Notes: generated by a model not told the origin, from the sequence alone. Shown: positions 25,144 to 34,890, numbered from the stretch's first letter. The stretch is DNA of 41,508 bases from CAYSVN01 sp964434585 (GCA_964434585.1 CAYSVN010000003.1:1-41508); one strand, 5' to 3'. Program-made: numbers and translations.

Positions 25144-26145
25144 TTACTCCGGCCACGCCACTAAGTCCGGATTATGGTTTGCCCAGCTAAACCACATTGC
25201 ATGGTAAAAAGGATACTGATTATTATCTTCGTCCATAATATCAATGGTACCATCGTCTTTTACTGTCGCTGTTACAGTTTTACCGCCGACAGTAATTACT
25301 GCCTGTTTGTCGCTTACTAATTGAGATCTTTGAAAACCAATACTAACACCATTGACTGTTGTTGCTACAAAAATTTCTTTAGGATGAAAACGATCGTTGA
25401 GCTCATTTACTGGAAAAATAAAGTCTGTGTCTTCTTCGTATGTACCATAAGGACTATTGCCATATGGGCGTGTAAATTGTTTAGGAGTAGATAGTATTTT
25501 TATATCATTACCGATAGTTTTTACTTTACCAAATGTTAGTAGTTGTGAACTTAATATAGCCAATTTTTGATTGTTGTAATTTCCAACGACAGACTTACCT
25601 TCTATTTGCGACCAAAGTGACTCCGTTTGGCGATCGTACATTAATAAATTGCTTTGCCACAGTAATCCTGACACCCCAAAGGACAACTGTTCACCATCTA
25701 CGCGACGGTCGAATACAATTGCTGATCCACATAGTGGGCAAAATGTTACTGCTATCGGAACTCCTCCTACTTCGTCGTTAATTATCTCATGCCAGTATAA
25801 AACATCATAGGTGTAAAATCGTTTATCACCATTAATATCTATATAAATACCTCTAGAATCATCTGTTAAAAAATCTACATTATCTATAGAAATAAATTTT
25901 GGATTATCAATTGCTGGAATACCATCTTTACCTGGGCCGCCACTTAAAATTTCGTTAAAAGGAATGGAAATCTTGCTGGTATTTGTTCGCAGCCCAAAAC
26001 TGGCTAGCTGGGCAGCGTTATTATCAGCTATAGCAGGAGTGTTGGCTGGGCTACTTTCTGGCTGCTGCTGAATGCCACTTGAAGTGCAGCCTGTAAGTAA
26101 TATTACAAGTAGTAAAGGTGATGTAAGTGTAAAAAGTAATTTCAT
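25144..26145 (-). CDS. DUF3179 lipoprotein
   Basis: A 333-residue predicted lipoprotein. The first 20 residues form a lipoprotein signal (MKLLFTLTSPLLLVILLTGC) with Cys20 as the lipidation site. The DUF3179 domain covers most of the rest: a VTFCPLCGSAIVFDRRV motif with a CxxC pair near 130, GLLWQSNLLMYDRQTESLW, and a distal PYGTYE stretch. The CPLC pair may bind metal or be redox-active; the family's biochemical role is unknown. A start 11 codons upstream would lie in the promoter region; the ATG at 26145 gives a proper signal peptide and lies 6 nt from a -10 box, so the mRNA may be leaderless. It is divergent from the Crp/Fnr-type gene, which may regulate it. Confidence 0.85.
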   Translation of the reverse strand: MKLLFTLTSPLLLVILLTGCTSSGIQQQPESSPANTPAIADNNAAQLASFGLRTNTSKISIPFNEILSGGPGKDGIPAIDNPKFISIDNVDFLTDDSRGIYIDINGDKRFYTYDVLYWHEIINDEVGGVPIAVTFCPLCGSAIVFDRRVDGEQLSFGVSGLLWQSNLLMYDRQTESLWSQIEGKSVVGNYNNQKLAILSSQLLTFGKVKTIGNDIKILSTPKQFTRPYGNSPYGTYEEDTDFIFPVNELNDRFHPKEIFVATTVNGVSIGFQRSQLVSDKQAVITVGGKTVTATVKDDGTIDIMDEDNNQYPFYHAMWFSWANHNPDLVAWPE

Positions 26146-26151
26146 AACTGT

Positions 26152-26200
26152 AGCATACCTTACCGATGTCAATTGCAAAGTGAACTAGGTAGCATATACT
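26152..26200. promoter_or_regulatory. Divergent promoters sharing one palindromic -35 box
   Basis: TTGCAA (26173-26178) is its own reverse complement. To the right it pairs with TATACT (26195-26200) at 16 bp, driving the Crp-type gene with a leader of about 20 nt. To the left it pairs with TATGCT (minus strand, 26152-26157) at 15-16 bp, driving the DUF3179 gene with its ATG 6 nt further on. The two promoters would therefore exclude each other. Confidence 0.5.
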
Positions 26201-26226
26201 ACGATTGTAATTTTCCTCCTTTTATT

Positions 26227-26886
26227 ATGGCTTCTCCAGAACAGAAATTTTGGTACCTTAAAAACTATAATTGCTTTTCTACTATTACTGACGAACAGAT
26301 TGCAGAAATTGCACAGTCGGCTGATATGACTGAATACCATGAATCAACGATTGTCTATAACCCAAAAACACTAGGGGGTAATATTTATGTGGTAAAGCGT
26401 GGTGAGGTTAATTTATTTCATGAAAAACAAGGTAAAAAATATGTATTTGATACCCTTGGTAAAGGTTCTATGTTTGGTGATATTTCGCACGAAACAATGC
26501 CGCTTGGACACTTTGCTGAAGGCGCTGCTGGTACAATGGTTTGCACCTTTACCACCGAAGATTTTTTAAAGATTGTTGCAAAATATCCAGCCGTTATGAT
26601 GTGTACACTACAAGACATGAGTTCACGCATTCGTGAGTACCAAGATGAGGTAGGTGCACAACAAGGTACCGCCAAGGAACTTATTTTACATGAACTACAA
26701 CGACTCCATACTAAAAAACAAAAGAGCTTTCTAGGCCTGTTTGAGGTTCCTTTGCGTGTTACTCACCAGAAACTAGCAGACCTTACGGGTCTTAACCGTG
26801 TAACCATCACACGAACGCTTAAAGAACTTAAGAAAGATGGCCTTATTAGTGTTGATAGCGGCAGTGGTGTTATTGATCTTATGTAG
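26227..26886 (+). CDS. Crp/Fnr-family transcription regulator
   Basis: A 219-residue regulator. Residues 10-130 form a cyclic-nucleotide-binding-type beta barrel (GGNIYVVKRGEVNLF, GKGSMFGDISHE), and a long dimer helix follows to about 150. The C-terminal winged helix-turn-helix has LRVTHQKLADLTGLNRVTIT as helix-turn-helix and LKELKKDGLIS as the wing entry. The cAMP-contacting Arg-Ser of true CRP is not seen, and no N-terminal Cys set for an Fnr-type iron-sulfur cluster is present, so the ligand is unknown. I use ATG 26227 because the promoter's -10 box (26195-26200) lies downstream of the other possible ATG at 26173. CCTCC lies 7 nt before the start. The stop is TAG. Confidence 0.88.
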   Translation: MASPEQKFWYLKNYNCFSTITDEQIAEIAQSADMTEYHESTIVYNPKTLGGNIYVVKRGEVNLFHEKQGKKYVFDTLGKGSMFGDISHETMPLGHFAEGAAGTMVCTFTTEDFLKIVAKYPAVMMCTLQDMSSRIREYQDEVGAQQGTAKELILHELQRLHTKKQKSFLGLFEVPLRVTHQKLADLTGLNRVTITRTLKELKKDGLISVDSGSGVIDLM

Positions 26887-26917
26887 CACTATGCCACCTA
26901 CAAGTTTAATCAATTAG

Positions 26918-26945
26918 TTGTAATTTAAAACACAAAGCGTAGAAT
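26918..26945 (+). promoter_or_regulatory. alaX promoter, leaderless arrangement
   Basis: TTGTAA (26918-26923) and TAGAAT (26940-26945) are 16 bp apart, and the ATG begins 7 nt after the -10 box, which places the transcript start at the start codon. Confidence 0.5.
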
Positions 26946-26952
26946 ATAATTT

Positions 26953-27672
26953 ATGACTACACTACTTTACCTACACGATACATATTTATTTACAGCAGGT
27001 GCAACTGTTGTTTCTATAGAGGAAACTGAAAAAGGCACTGCACTGCTTTTAAATCAAACCATTTTTTACCCACAAGGTGGTGGACAACCAGCTGATCAAG
27101 GAGTTATTAAGTGTGGAGACATTCAATTTAACGTTACCGATGTTCGCCTTAGCCCAGAAGGTATTGTGTACCACTATGGAACATTTAATTCTATACCATT
27201 TAATACTGGTGAGAATGTAGAGCTAGAGATTAACCAAGAACGACGTTTGCTTAACGCACGTGTGCATACCGGTGGACATTTAATTGATGTAGCAGTTAAT
27301 AAGGCTGGTATTACTGGTATTACACCTACAAAAGGTTACCACTTTACTGAGGGGCCCTACGTTGAGTACGAAGGCGTGTTAGAAGACGCTGCTGGTTGGA
27401 TGGATCGTGTCGCTATAGCAGCAAATGAAGTTGTTACCGAGGATGTTGAAATTATTGCAGAGGATGTATCACCTGAAGATGCTGTTACACGTGGCATATG
27501 GGCGCCGCAAGGTAAGTCGGCACGGTTCGTGTACTTTAAAGGCTATGAAGACCAAGGATGTGGCTGTGGTGGCACACACGTAGCTCGTAGTGGTGAAGTC
27601 GGCAGTATTACCATTCGCAGTGTTAAGTCTAAAAAAGGTAAAACTAAAGTGGCATATACTGTAGGATTATAA
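26953..27672 (+). CDS. alaX: AlaX-type alanyl-tRNA editing protein
   Basis: A 239-residue trans-editing hydrolase that removes serine (or glycine) wrongly attached to tRNA-Ala. It matches the free-standing editing domain of AlaRS. FYPQGGGQPADQG (about 37-49) is the substrate loop, the zinc ligands appear as RVHTGGHLID (HxxxH, about 105) and as GCGCGGTHVARSGE (CxxxH type, about 200), and an S/T-rich IRSVKSKKGKTKV end follows. The length corresponds to the middle-size AlaX form. No AlaRS catalytic core is present. The gene probably has its own leaderless promoter and ends in a strong terminator at 27701-27739. A tRNA-Ala gene lies 8 kb away, with no sign of linkage. Confidence 0.9.
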   Translation: MTTLLYLHDTYLFTAGATVVSIEETEKGTALLLNQTIFYPQGGGQPADQGVIKCGDIQFNVTDVRLSPEGIVYHYGTFNSIPFNTGENVELEINQERRLLNARVHTGGHLIDVAVNKAGITGITPTKGYHFTEGPYVEYEGVLEDAAGWMDRVAIAANEVVTEDVEIIAEDVSPEDAVTRGIWAPQGKSARFVYFKGYEDQGCGCGGTHVARSGEVGSITIRSVKSKKGKTKVAYTVGL

Positions 27673-27700
27673 ATTATTTGAATAAACTTTTCAGGCTCTA

Positions 27701-27739
27701 TTAAAAAGGTTCAAATATTTTATATCTGAACCTTTTTAA
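27701..27739. terminator. Bidirectional terminator
   Basis: TTAAAAAGGTTCA and TGAACCTTTTTAA form a 13-bp perfect stem around a 13-nt AT-rich loop between convergent alaX and the giant SLH gene. Confidence 0.9.
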
Positions 27740-27748
27740 ATTCTAAAT

Positions 27749-30700
27749 TTATTGACCAGCAATAATCAGTATTAATCGAGAAATGATTGCCGCACCTTCT
27801 GCGCGTAATAATGATGAGCTTGAGCGTACCGTTCTTTGTCCGTTATTATTTTCTGAGTCGTCATCACCAAGGATAACACATTGATCACGTAGGGTATTAA
27901 AGTTTGTCGTTACTGTTAAGTCTGGCTGAATGTCAGAGAAGTAACTAAAACTATTGTCTACTGCGTCAAACTTCATAATATCCATAATAAGCTGAGCAAC
28001 TTCCATTCTTGAAACTGGCTGATGAATAGTTGTAGCATTATAAGAAGCTGCTAACTGAGACCCGGCTGTAATAGCGCCATCTTGGAATGGTACATACCAC
28101 AACTGTGGTGAGGTTTCTGCTACTACTTCTATATCTGCTACGGCAACAATCATCTTAAGGAAGTGAGCTCTTGTCATTACCGTACCTGGTCTAAATGTTC
28201 CATCAAGAGAGCCATCATCATTACGGAAGCCATTCAATGCTGTTTCTTCTGTACCATGCGCAATGGCTGCCATAAACCAATCTGGTTGCGATACATCGTT
28301 ATAGAAAATGTCTTTATTATTCATTGTAAGCTGCAATGTATTTTGCTCTGTAAACTGACGAGAGCCAACTGGAGGTTTAAATGTATCAAGACATTGATTA
28401 ATATTATTACTTGGTGCTACAACATTTTCTGGCGCAGTTGGACGACCTCCACCACCAGACGAACCACCACTAGATGCACCTGCTGTACTACCACCAACCG
28501 TAACAACAGATGATACTGCTGGACCTGATGGATCTAGAATACGAGCGTTAGAAACGGTATCTTCGTCGTCTCCATTATTATCTTGAAGGCCAAGGTTAAC
28601 AGTTGTTACGGCTGTGCCACCAATATTGGCAGTACTGTAAGTTACCGTGCCAATAAAGTCTGTGTATACACCAGTGTTACGGTTAATCTTACGCCATGTC
28701 CAATCAGCAGTATCATATACTTGATCTAAGTAGAATGTAACATCCGTTACTTGATCAAACCTTGTACAGTATAGTTCGAAATCAAAGAGTCCAATTGGAT
28801 AATTAAATGCTGATTCTTGAGCAACTTGGCTTGATTCAGAGCCAATGTCATAACCATCAATCACCTGACAGTTACCACCAGTTACCTCTAGAGTGGTAGG
28901 TTGGCTTGTTACAGGATTACTAATAGTTATTACAGCTGGCTGTTGACTATCTGGAATGCCATCATTGTTTCCATCGCCACCATTTGGTGCTACCGCTTCT
29001 TCTGTATCGTCAACCCCGTCACCATCACCATCGCCGATATTAGCAGTTACCGGTGTTGGAGCACTGGTATTACCAGCGCCATCATTTGCTACTACATTTA
29101 CCGTCTGGCCATTGGTTAAGTCTGGGCTTACATCACAAGAGAATTCTCCGGCGCCATCAGCAACTGTAGTGCAAAGAATATTACCAGTGGCTGGATCTAT
29201 TACTTGGATAATTTCATTTGGACCTGCGGTGCCTGAAACAGTCATACCTAATGTTGGATTCACTACTGGAGGTTCTACGTGGTCAGTTGAATCAATAACC
29301 GTAACCATTGTTGCAGGCGACTCATTACTTGTGCTTGGGTCTGTTGTTGTAACGTCTAGTGTGTCACCAGGATTTGGTGCAGGTACTACAGGACTACAAC
29401 TAAAGGTGCCATTTGGTAATACTGATGTTTGACATAGCACCACACCACCTGGGTTACTATAAACGGTTATAACATCGCCTGGGTTACCCGTACCAGTTAC
29501 TGGGTCACCAGTTGTTGGGTTTACAACTGGAGGTGCTGGAATAGCATCTGTAGGGTCGTCGATAACTGTTACTGTTGGATCACTGGTATTACCAGCTGGA
29601 TCTGTTGTGGTTACAGTTACGGTTGTTGGTGCTGTTAGTGGTAGTGATGTTGTGGTTACACAAGACCAGTTACCAGCAGCGTCTGCTACTACGGGGGTAA
29701 TATCGCAAGTGAGTGGTGAGACGTTAACAGTAGAACCTGGTTCTGCGGTACCAGTTACAGGGTCGGTTGTAGTAGTAATTGGATTAACCGTTGGAGGAGT
29801 TGGTGCGGACTGGTCAACGGTTAGCACTGCTGGAGCTGATGTTCCATTGGTTGTGGTTTGGATGACGTTTAATGTCTGACCATCAGTTGGTGCAGGGCTT
29901 ACTGGACTACATGAGAAGACTCCAGTGGTAGGATGTGCAGTTGTTGTACAAACTGTATTACTAGTGGCAGGATCAATAATAGTAATTGTAGCACCTGGAT
30001 TTGCAGTACCTGTTACAGGGTCACCATCTGTTGGGTTTACGGTTGGAGGTGTTGGTGCACCAGTAGCTGCATCGGTTACGGCTGTGGTTGTTGCGGGACT
30101 GGTTGCATTTGGAGCAAGGGTTGCTGTGGCAGAAACTGTGCTGCCATCTGTTAGTGGAGCACTGGTTGTGATATTACATGTCCAGTTACCAAGAGCATCT
30201 GCAATGACTGGGGCGTTATCACATGTTGGATTAACGCTAATTGTTGCACCAGGCTGAGCAGTACCGGTTACTTCTGTATCGTTATCATCTACTGGGTTAA
30301 TGGTTGGTGCATTTGTTGTACTAGCATCAGTAACTACTGTTGTGGTTGGATCACTGGTATTACCAGCTGGATCTGTTGTGGTTACAGTTACGGTTGTTGG
30401 TGCTGTTAGTGGTAGTGATGTTGTGGTTACACAAGACCAGTTACCAGCAGCGTCTGCTACTACGGGGGTAATATCGCAAGTGAGTGGTGAGACGTTAACA
30501 GTAGAACCTGGTTCTGCGGTACCAGTTACAGGGTCGGTTGTAGTAGTAATTGGATTAACCGTTGGAGGAGTTGGGGCCACTGAATCAAATAGATTTACTG
30601 TTACACTGTTGTCGATTGAGGTAGAAGCCGTATTGCTATTGCCTACAATATCTGTAACAACACTGCTTGCCAGTGTTGGTACAACTGTTCCGTCTGTTGT

Positions 30701-33700
30701 TGCTGTCGCAGTAATTTCGTATGCTGTTTGATCATTTGGTGAAACCTCATCTACTGAAGTACATGTAGCCGTAGCCGTACCTCCAATAGTCACATCTCCA
30801 CATATAAACGAGTCATTAAGAATCGGTTCTGAGAAGACAGCGGTAAATTTAACAATCTCCGTTGCTGTTTCTGGATCAGTTTGCCCATTGGCTTGCTCTA
30901 TTGTTATCGTTGGTTGAGAAGTATCTGCGACTGCAATAGCAAAGTAATCACCATGGTTAAAGTCTACTCCTAAAAATTTAACTTTATTATTGGCATAGGT
31001 GTACCCCGTAGTTGCTATATCAGAACCTGGATACACTGTTGCGTTAGTAAAGTCACCATCATCGGTATCAATTAAAAGAGCGTATTTATCAATCCCTTGA
31101 TCGGTTAACCCGAGTGCGGTCAAATCAAACTCGGCATCTACCGTGCCTAAATCACCGTCCTCATCTACTCGCCAAGCTCTGCCTTGCCGGGCATCGTAAC
31201 CAACTGGCACTTGTGTTGATGGTGTACCCACCGCGCCTCCATCATTACCAAAGGTCAGGGTTTCGTTCAGCACGTCATTACTACTCGGGTTATCAATAAA
31301 TAACTCGGCCGAATACATACTATTAATTTGGTTATTACCTCCACAGTCAGATGGCAAAATTCCAATCCCATTAATATTATCTATGTGTGGGGCTCCGTGG
31401 TTATAAGCATCGGCGATGCCTCCAAAATCTCGTCCGTATTTATCACCTAAATATGTATTTATTTGCTCAATTTCACAGTTATCAAGCGCTCGATTATACA
31501 GTAAAACTTCTGCAATTTGACCATCAAACGGTCCCCCGTCGCCATCCCAACCAACATGGAAATCAATACTTGAAGAAGAATTAAACTCTGTAAAGGTTTG
31601 AACTAAATCTCCATTAAAGTACACCTCTGATGCGTCGGTGATGCCAACACCGGCAAACTTAGAGGTCAACAAGTAAACCTCATCAATCGCCCCAGCGTCA
31701 GTCACTAAAGTAGCTCCATTTACGCCTCCTACAACCCCATCATCCACTCCATCAGCTCCTAAAGAATTGGCACCCCAAAAGCTGTAAAAAAATCTATCCC
31801 AGGTGCCATCATCATTCCCCCACACCGATTGTCCAGCCCCAAATGTTGAAGTTGTTTTTGGCTTGTAAACGGTAAAAACAGTTGACTCAGGCATGGCTGC
31901 CGGATCGGTATCCATACCACTTATTTCATAAACTGATCCCTGACCAGCACTGACACCATTAAATTTTAATACGGGGCGTCCGTTAATTAACTCGGCTGGA
32001 TCGGTTTCAAATATAGCGGCGTTTTGACCGGCCTTTTGAGTCGCATCTTCTGGTCCCGCTTTGTTTACCCAGGTGGCAACTCCTTCACCATCAGCCGGTT
32101 GATTAGCATCATTGCCATCGCCATCAATATCTGACGAATCAAGCCATAGTTGAATATTACTGGCAATTGACCCTGGAAACGCATTGGTATTAGTGGCTAA
32201 CGTAAAAAAGTCTCCATCGGTAAAATCAACCATACCTTCAAAATAATTCCCATTTAAGGTCAGCGTAATTTCTTGCTCACGTGCGGTCCTACTACCACTT
32301 GCAAAATTATCATCCACATCAACTAGTAAGTAAACATTGGTTTCATGCAGTGCTAATTTAGAACTATCAGTGGCCATACTAGATGGTACTCGTACAAATA
32401 CACTGCCTACCGTGCCGGTTTCTTGCGCTTGCCATTTTCGGTTCACCACTCGTCGGTTATTTGGTGCGCCGGTTGTCGTCCATATCGTTCCGCCGTCGTT
32501 ATTACTCCAAGTTAAAAAGTTGCCATCACCAAGTGAAGTTCGGCTACCGTCATTATTTGGCAACACAAAGTTATTAGTACTAGCGATGGTAATCAAACTA
32601 TCGTCATTAACTGATTTTGAAATTCTTTGATCTAGCGCAGATCCGTCATCTTGTCCGATACCAGCGATATCAAATTTGTAATTAGCGTTCTGCGAAGCAT
32701 CCCACATAATTGTTCCAGTGCTACACGTAGCATCCATACAATTTGAGCCAAAGTAATCAGTACTGGAGGTTTGATCAAGAGTAATTCCGTATTTTAGGGC
32801 GAGATAAGATTCAATTTTTTGCTGATCTAGGGTATTATTTGTATCAGAGTAAGCAATAACTTCTGCAATGCCTCCATGCCAAAAGCGAGGTATGCCGCCT
32901 GGTGCATGGTCGTCACCAAGTTCAACACCATTTGCAAAATTTGCTGCTGATGGAGCTTCTACGGTTAAAATATTTGGCATATTGTTATGAGCTGGATTTA
33001 CGGCACTGCTTCCGTTAAACCAACCTTCACCGCCATTACCAAATGCGTTGGGGTTTCCAGGCAGCTCCCAGTTATCACCATCTTGAGCTACAGTGCCGCA
33101 TGTTCGAATATTTTCATCATCAGCGGCTCGCTCTCCGAATGGTCCATCACAATTATCAGGATTGTCAGGAATCGTAACAATGCTCACTGTTTGGAGATCA
33201 ATTATATTTCCGTTCGCTAGTCTACGATCCGTACCATCTGGATTATCGATAGTTGGGTTAAAGTTTAAGCCACTCTCTCTATATAAATATGAAGCAGCTC
33301 CAACATCGGTAAAATCATAGCTACTCATAGATTGATCATTCCATGCTGTTGCATCCGTACCGTCACCAGTATTTGTCACTCCCTCATTAGCTTTTAACCA
33401 TAAATTAAGATTTGTGCCTACTCCACCTGGAGCGGCGGTAGCAGCCAGTGGCTTTGCTAATGTAAATGCATTACTTGGCAACTGAGCGTTGGTAACGGTA
33501 ATTTCTCCGTTAGCATCGAGCGCGCCTAAATCTGTAATAGTGCCAGTAGTAAAATCAGCACTGGTTGAACGGATAAGATGCCAACCGTCAGCAACGCCAT
33601 CAAAACCACTGAATTGAAGGTGAAGGTCATCTGCTGCACCGGCACCAAACTTTGTAATGTTCCATTCTTTACCAATACGCTCTTCAAACCCTGCAGGCAA

Positions 33701-34867
33701 CTCTGATGTTTGTGTTGTGGTAGAACCATTATTGTCAGAAAACATTACAAACTCAAGATCACTACCAAAAGCTGTCGTTCGACCGGTTGCAGTGTTTGCT
33801 GAAGTAAAGTCATCATCTAAAGCGACGGTTAAAATAGTTCCTGTATTTATAGAGGTGGAAACACGTTGATCTAAACCTGAAGCATCATCACGCCCTATTC
33901 CAAATGTATTAAAAGGAAAGTTGGTATTGCTGACTGCATCCCAAAGCGTTGTTCCAGCTGAGTTTTTATATGGTGCGCTATTATCTAAATCGATACCGTA
34001 TTTAAGTGCAAGATAACCTTCAATTTGTTGTAATTCTGTACTGGAAGGCGTGTCTTCGTACGCAATTAACTCTACCATGTCACCTCCAAAGTTTGGTGTC
34101 CATGTCTTATCACCTTTACCAGAACCAATGTATGTTACATCGTCAAGATTCATATCTACTGTTGCATGTAAGCCGTTTCCAGATACTGGTAACACCTCTG
34201 CATTTTTACGTATAACACCACCGGTACCACTTTTATACGCTGTTGCTAAATGCACTTGGTTTACAGAAAAAGAATTGGCATTAGAACGAACAGACGTATT
34301 ATTGTTTGCGGTAATATCTCCACTAGAAATAACAACTGCCTGACTATTACCAATACTTGAGTCATTTGGTAAACCAGCAGCAAATGTAACTCCCCTATCT
34401 GAACCATTAATGTTGAAGGCGGAAGACACTAATGTTCCCTCGTTTTGAATTGTTTTATAAATACTAACAAATGTATATTCCGTCGCACCATGTGAAAGAA
34501 GATCTTGGTTAAAAGAGAATTCATCATCGCTTCCATCAAAACGTACTACTGGATTAAAATTAACATTATCAATGTTATTATTACGATACGTTGGCATCCA
34601 ACTTCCTGTACCTTGCGTATAGACATTGCTCGTTAAAGAATCTGTCCAAGAAGCTAACGGGTCGGTGTCAGTTGTAGAGCTTGTCCCCTGGTCTGCCTTT
34701 AACCACAGATTTAGATTTGCACCGACACCACCTGGCCCAACGGCCATCGCTTGTGCGGTGGGCATGGTATCAAATAACGGTAAGGGCACTCCATAAAAAA
34801 TGCTAGATATCAAAATAGATAAACTAGCAACAAACGATAGTGTTTTTTTAAAAGTACGGGCAGACAT
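27749..34867 (-). CDS. Giant secreted SLH surface protein with laminin-G-like and Ig-like repeats
   Basis: A 2372-residue exported protein. The signal peptide ends after AQA (40). Three related units of about 430 residues follow, each beginning NLNLWLKAD(Q)G or IQLWLDSSD (near 50, 480, 905) and containing a LamG-like part with IESYLALKYGI or INTYLGDKYGR near its end. From about 1370 to 1940 run Ig-like repeats with the pattern TVNP...DPVTGTAxPGxxVxV...CxxxxVxDxxGNWSC, including two identical copies. A DGDGDGVDDTEE stretch near 1950 resembles calcium-binding thrombospondin turns. A Gly-rich hinge with SSGGGGRP lies near 2135 and degenerate SLH repeats fill 2160-2370, with Cys residues before repeat 1 and in repeat 3, as in the 8300-13219 protein. 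Likely a wall-anchored adhesin. A C5 run lies 7 nt before the start. Confidence 0.87.
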   Translation of the reverse strand: MSARTFKKTLSFVASLSILISSIFYGVPLPLFDTMPTAQAMAVGPGGVGANLNLWLKADQGTSSTTDTDPLASWTDSLTSNVYTQGTGSWMPTYRNNNIDNVNFNPVVRFDGSDDEFSFNQDLLSHGATEYTFVSIYKTIQNEGTLVSSAFNINGSDRGVTFAAGLPNDSSIGNSQAVVISSGDITANNNTSVRSNANSFSVNQVHLATAYKSGTGGVIRKNAEVLPVSGNGLHATVDMNLDDVTYIGSGKGDKTWTPNFGGDMVELIAYEDTPSSTELQQIEGYLALKYGIDLDNSAPYKNSAGTTLWDAVSNTNFPFNTFGIGRDDASGLDQRVSTSINTGTILTVALDDDFTSANTATGRTTAFGSDLEFVMFSDNNGSTTTQTSELPAGFEERIGKEWNITKFGAGAADDLHLQFSGFDGVADGWHLIRSTSADFTTGTITDLGALDANGEITVTNAQLPSNAFTLAKPLAATAAPGGVGTNLNLWLKANEGVTNTGDGTDATAWNDQSMSSYDFTDVGAASYLYRESGLNFNPTIDNPDGTDRRLANGNIIDLQTVSIVTIPDNPDNCDGPFGERAADDENIRTCGTVAQDGDNWELPGNPNAFGNGGEGWFNGSSAVNPAHNNMPNILTVEAPSAANFANGVELGDDHAPGGIPRFWHGGIAEVIAYSDTNNTLDQQKIESYLALKYGITLDQTSSTDYFGSNCMDATCSTGTIMWDASQNANYKFDIAGIGQDDGSALDQRISKSVNDDSLITIASTNNFVLPNNDGSRTSLGDGNFLTWSNNDGGTIWTTTGAPNNRRVVNRKWQAQETGTVGSVFVRVPSSMATDSSKLALHETNVYLLVDVDDNFASGSRTAREQEITLTLNGNYFEGMVDFTDGDFFTLATNTNAFPGSIASNIQLWLDSSDIDGDGNDANQPADGEGVATWVNKAGPEDATQKAGQNAAIFETDPAELINGRPVLKFNGVSAGQGSVYEISGMDTDPAAMPESTVFTVYKPKTTSTFGAGQSVWGNDDGTWDRFFYSFWGANSLGADGVDDGVVGGVNGATLVTDAGAIDEVYLLTSKFAGVGITDASEVYFNGDLVQTFTEFNSSSSIDFHVGWDGDGGPFDGQIAEVLLYNRALDNCEIEQINTYLGDKYGRDFGGIADAYNHGAPHIDNINGIGILPSDCGGNNQINSMYSAELFIDNPSSNDVLNETLTFGNDGGAVGTPSTQVPVGYDARQGRAWRVDEDGDLGTVDAEFDLTALGLTDQGIDKYALLIDTDDGDFTNATVYPGSDIATTGYTYANNKVKFLGVDFNHGDYFAIAVADTSQPTITIEQANGQTDPETATEIVKFTAVFSEPILNDSFICGDVTIGGTATATCTSVDEVSPNDQTAYEITATATTDGTVVPTLASSVVTDIVGNSNTASTSIDNSVTVNLFDSVAPTPPTVNPITTTTDPVTGTAEPGSTVNVSPLTCDITPVVADAAGNWSCVTTTSLPLTAPTTVTVTTTDPAGNTSDPTTTVVTDASTTNAPTINPVDDNDTEVTGTAQPGATISVNPTCDNAPVIADALGNWTCNITTSAPLTDGSTVSATATLAPNATSPATTTAVTDAATGAPTPPTVNPTDGDPVTGTANPGATITIIDPATSNTVCTTTAHPTTGVFSCSPVSPAPTDGQTLNVIQTTTNGTSAPAVLTVDQSAPTPPTVNPITTTTDPVTGTAEPGSTVNVSPLTCDITPVVADAAGNWSCVTTTSLPLTAPTTVTVTTTDPAGNTSDPTVTVIDDPTDAIPAPPVVNPTTGDPVTGTGNPGDVITVYSNPGGVVLCQTSVLPNGTFSCSPVVPAPNPGDTLDVTTTDPSTSNESPATMVTVIDSTDHVEPPVVNPTLGMTVSGTAGPNEIIQVIDPATGNILCTTVADGAGEFSCDVSPDLTNGQTVNVVANDGAGNTSAPTPVTANIGDGDGDGVDDTEEAVAPNGGDGNNDGIPDSQQPAVITISNPVTSQPTTLEVTGGNCQVIDGYDIGSESSQVAQESAFNYPIGLFDFELYCTRFDQVTDVTFYLDQVYDTADWTWRKINRNTGVYTDFIGTVTYSTANIGGTAVTTVNLGLQDNNGDDEDTVSNARILDPSGPAVSSVVTVGGSTAGASSGGSSGGGGRPTAPENVVAPSNNINQCLDTFKPPVGSRQFTEQNTLQLTMNNKDIFYNDVSQPDWFMAAIAHGTEETALNGFRNDDGSLDGTFRPGTVMTRAHFLKMIVAVADIEVVAETSPQLWYVPFQDGAITAGSQLAASYNATTIHQPVSRMEVAQLIMDIMKFDAVDNSFSYFSDIQPDLTVTTNFNTLRDQCVILGDDDSENNNGQRTVRSSSSLLRAEGAAIISRLILIIAGQ
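29574..29803. repeat. Perfect 230-bp direct repeat, copy 1
   Basis: Identical base for base, by eye, to 30345-30574 (offset 771 bp, 257 codons, in frame). It encodes one Ig-like repeat unit of the giant SLH protein. Confidence 0.9.
30345..30574. repeat. Perfect 230-bp direct repeat, copy 2
   Basis: Second copy of 29574-29803. Flanking bases differ at once on both sides, so the duplicated unit ends sharply. Confidence 0.9.
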
Positions 34868-34890
34868 AATGTTAGGGGGAATACAGGTGT

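Noticed and set aside
26173..26226. Upstream ATG (26173) for the Crp-type regulator
   Set aside because: It lies upstream of the -10 box of the gene's own promoter and would overlap the divergent promoter.
29597..30731. Plus-strand open frames of 90-143 codons rich in Val, Gly and Thr
   Set aside because: They lie antisense to the Ig-like repeats of the giant SLH gene and reflect its repetitive codon pattern; no start signals or family motifs.
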